This document shows, piece by piece, positions 58,814 through 64,000 of a DNA stretch of 64,000 bases. The position numbers and the translations under genes were made by a program. This DNA is from Meconema thalassinum (taxonomy: Eukaryota > Arthropoda > Insecta > Orthoptera > Tettigoniidae): the NCBI GenBank assembly GCA_946902985.2, contig OX336388.2, positions 1,217,408,609 to 1,217,472,608 on the forward strand, in the 5' to 3' direction. Numbering within the stretch: the stretch's first letter is position 1; every line of letters starts with the position of its first letter. The notes below the pieces were generated by a model. It saw only the letters and a program-made list of their open reading frames with translations. It searched no databases and was not told where the DNA came from.

Positions 58814-61104
58814 CTATCGAGTAAAAGAATCTTGTCGGATTATCATATATCTAATGATGTAACATGTGAACGTAATCTCAAAATTGTACGTATTTTAGGG
58901 GTAGATAGTGATCTTGAAACCAATTATAGGGTGTGTAACCGTAATTCAGATATAGATAGAGATCTTAAAACTAATTATAGGGTATGTAACCATATCAGAA
59001 TGTATCAAAAATAATTGCCCATTCATCGAAATTTGCATAAATAGTGAACCTGTCTCCACCCTTATCGATTCGGGTTGCGTTAATTCCATCATTGATAGTA
59101 AATGGTTCAGGACCATGTCATCTGTTTGTAAATTTGACAATTTGGTAAAGGAAACGCATAATTTTATTGCGGCTAATTGTTCTTCGCTCAGTGTTTTGGG
59201 TTATATAAGAGTAAAGGTCAGGATATTTGACTTTACATAGAAGTTCAGATTCAGGGTGGTAGATAATTTGTTCTATGAAGTGATCATAGGATCTGATTTT
59301 CTAACTCATGTTGGATTACTGTTGTATTAAGCTTCTAAATCTTTTTCGGTTCAATTTCAAACCTAATCTCAAATGGAAACTTAATCAATCTTCGTGTATT
59401 CGTGGGTAAACTCGGCTTAGGAGGAGAAGAAAGTTACAAATATTGACGATTTAGAATTTGATAAGCTAAACAGATTAAGGACCTATGCTATGAATTTCCT
59501 GATGTTCTAATTGACAAATTAGGTGTTACCAATTTAATTGAATATGAAAACGAGCTGTTAGATGATTTCCCTTTTCGTGCGCCGCCTTATAGATTAGCTC
59601 CCCCAAATATGAAAATTTTAAAATAAAGTGTTGTTGAAATGCGTGAGGAAGAGATTATCCTTAAATATACGTCTGCCTATTCTTCTCCAATTTTTCTAGT
59701 CCCAAAACCTAATGGGCAATTCAGATCCGTGATCGATTACAGAGCATTAAACAAGAAGGTCATCCTACAATTGATCCCCTTTCCAGAACTTCAATCTTGT
59801 TTCGCTTGGTTCCAAGGAGCATTTAATTGTACAATTTTAGACCTGAAGAGGGCCTATTTCCAGGTTCCATTGGCAGAGATGTCAAAGAGTGTGACTGCTT
59901 TTGCCACTGACTGGAATTTGTTTGAATTTCAACGTTTACCTTTCGGGCTATCAACTAGAGCTGCTCTCTTAAGCATATTACTTGACAATGTATTTAATGG
60001 AATAAAGTTTAGATTCGTTTATCATTATTTAGATGACGAAGTAATTTTCAGCAAAAATTTTGAGGATCTTGTCCAACATGTTCGAGAAGTGTTGTCCCGA
60101 TTAAGGAATAGTGGATTAACGGTTAAGTTATGTAAAGTCTCTTTCGCTAATGACCAAATATCATTCTTAGGACATGTAATATCTTTATCTGGTGTCTGAG
60201 TAGACCAAAATAAGACCCAATCTTTAGGAAATTCAAACCACCCAGAACTCCTAAAGAGATAGCGCGCTTTATAGGGATGATTAATTACTTTCGAAGATTC
60301 ATTCCAAATTTCGCACATCGTGCTGCTCCACTTAACATGCCACGGAAGAAAGGTGCTGTATTTTCGTGGGGTCCTTCACAAGAAGCTGCTTTCCTTTATC
60401 TTAAGTTAGCTTCAACCAATTCCCCCATATTAGCTATTCCCGATTTTGGTAAAGGGTTTATCATTAAAACTGATGCTTCTAACAAGGCAGTTGGTGCTGT
60501 ATTATTACAAGAGCACAAATGAGGAAGATTACCTGTAGCATATGATTCGAGAACATTAAGCGATGCTGAGATGAAGTATTCAGTATATGAACTGGAAGGT
60601 CTCGCAGTAATGTTTGCATTGGAAAAATTTAAATTGTATGTCGAGCATGTTTCCTTTGACTTTGAAACAGATAACCAAGCCTTGAGTAGGGTGCTGGGGA
60701 AACCCAGGAAGACCGGCAGAATAGCCCGTTGGGCCACCCGTATTTTATCATTTCAATTCAATGTTCGTCATATTAAGGGTACCGACAACGTTATTGCAGT
60801 TTGAATTAGCAGAAAGTACGGCAATGAGGAAATCGAAAATAATGTTGAAGAAAAATTTGATGTTAAGTTAGAGGTTAACAAGGTGGATACTATCCTGTCT
60901 GATTATCCTAAATTATTTAGAGAGGTATCAGAATATCAAAGAGAAGACTCTGGTTTGAATGAAATCATTGAGAAATTGGAGAAGGGAGAAGTTGATAAGC
61001 CTTATTCTATGAAGAACAGTACATTGTGTTTTTCCGTTAGGCATGATAAGTTGCCAAGTTTGTATTGTACCCATATTGATGAACTGCACATGTTGTTTTT
61101 ATGA
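58814..61104 (+). pseudogene. Gypsy-E Pol relic
   Basis: Pol of the same lineage as Gypsy-C. Protease near 59030-59330 has TLIDSGCVNSI and VIIGSDF. RT (59639-60199) has SVIDYRALNKK, ILDLKRAYFQV and YHYLDDEVIFS. The RNase H region (60277-60804) has IKTDASNKAVG, YELEGLA and ETDNQAL. The beginning of the zinc-binding part follows. Stops lie at 59240, 59330, 60197, 60520 and 60802, and frame changes near 59400-59640. Similarity ends near 61104, before the integrase core; the rest and the 3' LTR are gone. Confidence 0.85.
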
Positions 61105-62846
61105 GCCACAAGTTTTGAAGAGCGCGCGGATCTGAGCTTGGGTTACTTCACACAGCTGGCACCAGAGAGATAGCATTGCCATGACGAAAGAAGAAAGGAA
61201 TAGAGATGGTTATACATATGAAGATGTCGAACCACCGAAATATCGTGGGAATACGCAGAATGTATTGTACCCGAATCACGGACGCTTCAGTGATATAGTG
61301 ACGTAGAGATATATAAACGGAGAGACGTTGGGCAATGTTTACAACGAAGCGGCAGATTTTGAATCGCGCTCTGAAAGACTTCAAGCAGCGAATGAGATGC
61401 GACGTGGAGCCTGTGACGTGCACACTGGCCTATGTGACTGCATAATTTTGGAATTTCCTCAAGATGACGGATTTCAATTTTTGAAAGTAGTACAGTTTAC
61501 TGGCAATTGAATTTGGAGAAGATAGAGCTATCTAGCAAGGAGATACGTTCACTTGAAGCCGAGATTCGGCAATAGAATTGATCGCTGTACCGTGACGTAT
61601 CGCCGGAACCTGTATAAAAGAGGCGAGGAAAACCACTGAGATATGTACTTCGTCCGAGCGACTGCTGGGGGTAAGCATCATGCCGCGCTGTGAATCTAGT
61701 AAGATACTGTTACTATAGTCAACGAGAGAACATAGTCGCTGGACTAGTGTTCTGGACATAGTTTATTGTTAGAGAACTAAGCACTTGCACTATTCACGAT
61801 TGTGCCTGTCTGGGTGGAACATAGCCGACGTCTGGTCCCTTCTGTTTTACAGATTGCGGTGGAGCATATCAGAAGGGCCAGTTATGGGATATTAGAAAAT
61901 AGCTTAGCCTACGATGCGGGACAAGTGTTGCCTAGCGCACTTGTTGCAGATAATATCTGATTACTCGCTGAGGGACTAACTTATGTTAGGCATTCTTCGA
62001 CATCCACAGATACCAGATTGTTAGTGCAAAACTCGTTGAATTTCATGCTGCTAAAAGTTGTTCCTGTCATAACTAGTCAAATACAGATCAGTGAAATCAC
62101 AGTCTACAAATGAACTTTATTAAAGTGAACAAGTTGTGTTCAGAATTGAAACATTTCATACTGTTGGACATTAGAAAGTATAGCGGGATAGTTTATGTAC
62201 GCGCATTTATAACCGCCAGTATATGCCGTTAAAACCGTGCGAGGATAGGTTTGCAATGGAGGGCAACGAAGATGAGGCAATGGAGTCGCTGATGACCAAG
62301 GGAGATCGCTATGTTTGTGGCGAACACCAAGGACACGCATTACCATCACATCAAGAATGAAGTAAGTTGATATTCTACATTTATTTCTTACTAGGCTAAA
62401 AGTAGTTTAGAATTTCTTTTACCATTCATAATAGAAAGTCAACACCATCTTCGTGTCGAACTTCATGTGTATTTGTCCAGTACTACAAATGGAGCACTGT
62501 GGTGTCTGACAATTTAATATACAATTTTTCTATACTGTCAGAACAACAGTTACATTGATGTCTTCCCAATATACGACATTCTAAATTTATTTAAAGGAAT
62601 AGGAATATTTTATAGCTCTTAGATGCTTGAGCGAAACTTGGATTATTTAAACTAATTCTTAATTATTTAATAATAATAAAAAATTACAGTGAAGTAAAAG
62701 GGAAATAAATATTATAATAATTATTTATATAAGGATACACCGTTAAATTATAAATTTAATTTAACTATTTGAGAGGTGATAGCACCATTATGGTAATTTA
62801 ATTTACACTATTAATAATTAGTGATGTTATTAGAGGAAAGTCGTCA
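61105..62846. other. Unassigned, with a TATA-like box at 61611
   Basis: No recognisable gene. GTATAAAAGAGGCG near 61610 resembles a TATA box, in a stretch that could be LTR or promoter DNA. A 34-codon frame starts at the ATG at 62257 and is followed by AAGTAAGT, like a 5' splice site. That is too little to call an exon. Confidence 0.4.
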
Positions 62847-63830
62847 AATATGGGGAGGTTTATTATAGGGCTTACATTAGTCATAAGAAGGAACGGAATA
62901 ATTTTGGGGTTATCACCAATGTAAACCTCAGGGGATATACTATGTATATTACAAATATGGGCACTTTTGATGTTGTAATACCCTCTGATATTATAGTTAA
63001 CTTTAAAAGTGCACTTTCCCCATATTAGGCAACCGGGGTTCGTAATATGGGGAGGTAAGAAACCTCAGGTTCTTATTTATAATACATACACCGAATAATA
63101 TACCCTTCTAATTAAAGCATTAATTCTGATAATGTAATATAATGATGAACATAAATAGTACAAAAATACATCAAAGTACATTGTAAGTTATTAACAGTCG
63201 TAGTTTCCCGTTGCCGAACTTCCAAATAAAACAACCTGTCTCTGATTCTACACACAATTCGTAAGCCCAGCACTCTGTTTTGGATTAATGTGAGTGCGCT
63301 GCCAACTGTTTACATCTGTCTGTCACCTCTTCAGGGCGAGTGTGGAGCACGAGGGAAGGCATGAAAACTCGGGGAGAACTATTTGCTTATTAACTCTGCT
63401 GCTCCAGCACCCAACTCATTTCCCCCTGTTAGCAGCCAATTTGGGATTGGAAGGACGTCAACAGCTCGAACTAGTGGACTGCCCCCCACCCCCCATCAGA
63501 TGTTGAGGCCTCTGGTGAAATGTCACCACTTTTCTTTGGGGAGAAGATCTAGATTTCCATGTTGTATCTCTACTGAGAGGTTCGGAAAATCATGGTCCTG
63601 GAAGATGTTCTTATTGCACGGATAAAGGCCAGATTTACGGAACCCTCCTACATTTTCAACAGTGGCTGCCTTCATATACGCACGACCAAACAGCTCACCA
63701 ACCCATTTCTTCCCTCCCGGCATCTAAAAATAAGTGATATGCCACATAGTAAGAGCTGAACTATTCCATTACATTCAATAGAACGTAATATGGGGTTCCC
63801 CATATTAGGGGACAACGAACTCCCCATATT
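62847..63830. repeat. Dispersed AATATGGGG / CCCCATATT motifs
   Basis: The 9-base word occurs at 62847 (+), 63018 (-), 63044 (+), 63787 (+), 63798 (-) and 63822 (-), with a one-off copy at 62954. The pair at 63787-63806 forms a perfect inverted repeat around TT. They surround the transposase fragment below and may be subterminal binding sites. Confidence 0.6.
63523..63723 (-). pseudogene. pogo/Tigger-type DDE transposase, C-terminal fragment
   Basis: A short frame on the minus strand. It contains [20 protein letters not shown], then [16 protein letters not shown]. This matches the well-known block after the DDE domain in pogo, Tigger and Jerky-like proteins (an A-G-F-x-x-x-G-I/L-x-P-x-N pattern followed by x-F-x-D-x-D-F). 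The catalytic part would lie to the right and is not visible up to 64000. It is probably a remnant of a Tc1/mariner-superfamily element. A spliced or domesticated gene cannot be excluded. Confidence 0.6.
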
Positions 63831-64000
63831 AGGCTATCTCAGTGTCCATGATTTAACATTTTACTTCCAAGAAATTTATAGGCTAAGACAAAATACTACA
63901 ATAGTACGTTGAACCCAAACCCCTGACTGTATATTCAAACACATTTAGAAAATTAATTCACTTACCTTTTCTTATCAATTGATACGAATTCAGAAAACTG

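Noticed and set aside
62257..62361. First exon of a host gene
   Set aside because: A 34-codon frame with a nearby GTAAGT is too weak; the frame ends before the splice-like site.

Overview
This is a eukaryotic, AT-rich window from an arthropod, most likely an insect. It is almost entirely transposable elements. I found no bacterial gene organisation and no convincing host gene. The insect-like points are several Ty3/Gypsy lineages, a BEL/Pao element, an OTU-bearing Helitron, and primer-binding sites that match the 3' end of initiator tRNA-Met (tRNA match from memory).

The left three quarters form one nested stack of retroelements. The outer element, here called Gypsy-D (+), runs from about 2947 to 46560: 5' LTR 2947-5084, PBS 5087-5103, a leader, gag, pol and 3' LTR 44418-46560. 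A BEL/Pao element (minus, 5166-28296) sits in its leader with CCCTC on both sides. Gypsy-B (+, 7624-19346) sits inside the 3' LTR of that BEL element with GTAC on both sides. A 5'-truncated LINE (15973-18265) replaces part of Gypsy-B pol and the start of its 3' LTR. Separately, Gypsy-C (minus, 29954-38682) sits in the Gypsy-D gag with ATTAC on both sides. A further Gypsy (A, minus, 1-2946) enters from the left edge and its LTR is flush with the Gypsy-D LTR.

Gypsy-C is the best preserved element: two 1.5-kb LTRs, PBS, polypurine tract, a 546-codon gag, and a pol with PR, RT, RNase H and integrase broken by only two nonsense codons. The gag and pol of Gypsy-C, Gypsy-D and the relic Gypsy-E (58.3-61.1 kb) lie in one frame, separated by a single UGA followed by CUA, CGG and CUA. 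This points to Gag-Pol expression by stop-codon readthrough.

The right quarter holds scattered relics: a hAT-like terminus and a tRNA-like stretch near 46.6-46.8 kb; a Helitron (minus, 50263-53565) with an OTU protease, a 45-bp coding repeat, a helicase tail and six tandem copies of its 5' end; Gypsy-E; and a pogo/Tigger-type transposase fragment near the right edge, beside a set of CCCCATATT motifs on both strands. The stretches 46.8-50.2, 53.6-58.3 and 61.1-62.8 kb hold nothing I can assign.

LTR boundaries rest on comparing copies by eye. Most coding regions are pseudogenes. Clade names below superfamily level are tentative.
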